Origin: an uncultured Rickettsiales bacterium | Lineage (GTDB): Bacteria; Pseudomonadota; Alphaproteobacteria; Rickettsiales; UBA1997 | Assembly (NCBI GenBank): GCA_951801155.1 | Contig: CATOLK010000058.1 | Location: 1 to 7,119 of the forward strand | DNA: 7,119 nt | Reading direction: 5' to 3' | In this document: one piece after another, positions 6,872-7,119 of the stretch | Position numbering within the stretch: position 1 is the stretch's first letter | Layout of the letters: every line of letters begins with the position of its first letter | The notes under the pieces: model-generated | Seen by the model: only the letters and a program-made list of their open reading frames with translations | The model's database searches: none | Told to the model about the DNA's origin: nothing | Translations under genes and position numbers: made by a program

Positions 6872-7070
6872 AATTTATTTATTTTTATGACTCAGATATT
6901 ATTGATATTTATTTATTCTTTAATTTTCTATTATTTACGTCATTCCAGAAATAAATTACTTTAATAGGGAAAAGGATATTAGTAATTTTTCTATATCATA
7001 TAATATAAAAAACCTTTAAAATATTTTTATATATTTAACATCCTTTATATTCTCTGGATTCCACAAAAAG
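6872..7070. other. Non-coding stretch between the mnmA terminator and the IS-like end
   Basis: No coding frame is seen. It has an inverted repeat AAATTACT (6953-6960) / AGTAATTT (6981-6988) with a 20-base centre, followed by T's, which could be a weak second terminator. CGTCATTCCAG at 6938-6948 and TCTGGATTCC at 7053-7062 are loosely inverted copies of each other, and recall the GTCATTCC / GGAATCCAG edges of dispersed palindromic repeats in Rickettsia and Wolbachia; the resemblance is weak. Confidence 0.5.
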
Positions 7071-7071
7071 T

Positions 7072-7119
7072 GACCCACCAGCTAAGCTGGTGGTTCTTCA
7101 TTAATCGGGTATAACCCTT
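7072..7119 (-). mobile_element. Probable end of an IS200/IS605-type (TnpB) element, continuing past the right edge
   Basis: CCACCAGCT (7075-7083) and AGCTGGTGG (7085-7093) form a perfect GC-rich 9-bp hairpin around one base, in otherwise nearly G/C-free DNA. On the minus strand it reads GAAGAACCACCAGCTTAGC, the 'GCTTAGC' loop style common to subterminal palindromes of IS200/IS605 elements and to the 3' part of TnpB guide RNAs (omega or reRNA). A second small stem GGGT-ATA-ACCC lies at 7107-7117, again as such RNAs often have. If this is a right end on the minus strand, tnpB would lie beyond 7119 and read leftwards. No transposase sequence is inside the window, and the exact boundary is not identifiable. 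A plain terminator or a TnpB-less relic (PATE/MITE) is the alternative. Confidence 0.5.

Noticed and set aside
6938..7062. CGTCATTCC and CTGGATTCC as edges of a rickettsial palindromic repeat.
   Set aside because: Only the short outer motifs match, they are over 100 bases apart, and the orientation does not form the usual single module.

Overview
The window is extremely AT-rich and carries three complete housekeeping genes, one large ankyrin-repeat gene and one truncated gene. The housekeeping genes are glmU (UDP-GlcNAc synthesis), rpmB (ribosomal protein L28) and mnmA (tRNA 2-thiouridylase). The L28 N-terminus, with a Cys-Asp-Leu-Thr start and an FLPNLQN motif, resembles the alphaproteobacterial form. 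Together with the base composition, long non-coding gaps and an ankyrin protein, this suggests a host-associated alphaproteobacterium of the Rickettsiales/Holosporales kind. That placement is an inference and no species is claimed.

Layout from left to right. 1-698 (minus) is the N-terminal part of a membrane-anchored, Asn/Lys/Glu-rich coiled-coil protein that runs off the left edge. It is divergent from glmU (772-2115, plus) across a 73-bp gap. 2116-2453 is a convergent non-coding gap with a long inverted repeat. 2454-4610 (minus) encodes a 718-aa ankyrin-repeat protein with a good Shine-Dalgarno sequence. 4611-5340 is a non-coding, palindrome-rich gap that ends in a near-consensus promoter for rpmB (5341-5751) and mnmA (5760-6788). 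These two lie 8 bp apart and look like one transcription unit, closed by a clear hairpin-plus-T terminator at 6839-6871. The last ~50 bases hold a compact GC-rich hairpin and a second small stem, which look like the end of an IS200/IS605-type (TnpB) element continuing beyond the right edge.

The housekeeping genes do not share a pathway. GlmU feeds peptidoglycan and lipopolysaccharide synthesis, so the cell probably still builds an envelope polymer. L28 and MnmA both serve translation. The ankyrin protein and the coiled-coil protein are the lineage-specific part and are candidates for interaction with a host.

The least expected signals are two: a related sequence of about 50 bp, in inverted orientation, in the gaps on both sides of the ankyrin gene (2127-2176 and 4891-4943), which could mark a mobile cassette, and the IS-like structured end at the right edge. 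No CRISPR array, tRNA or rRNA was seen.
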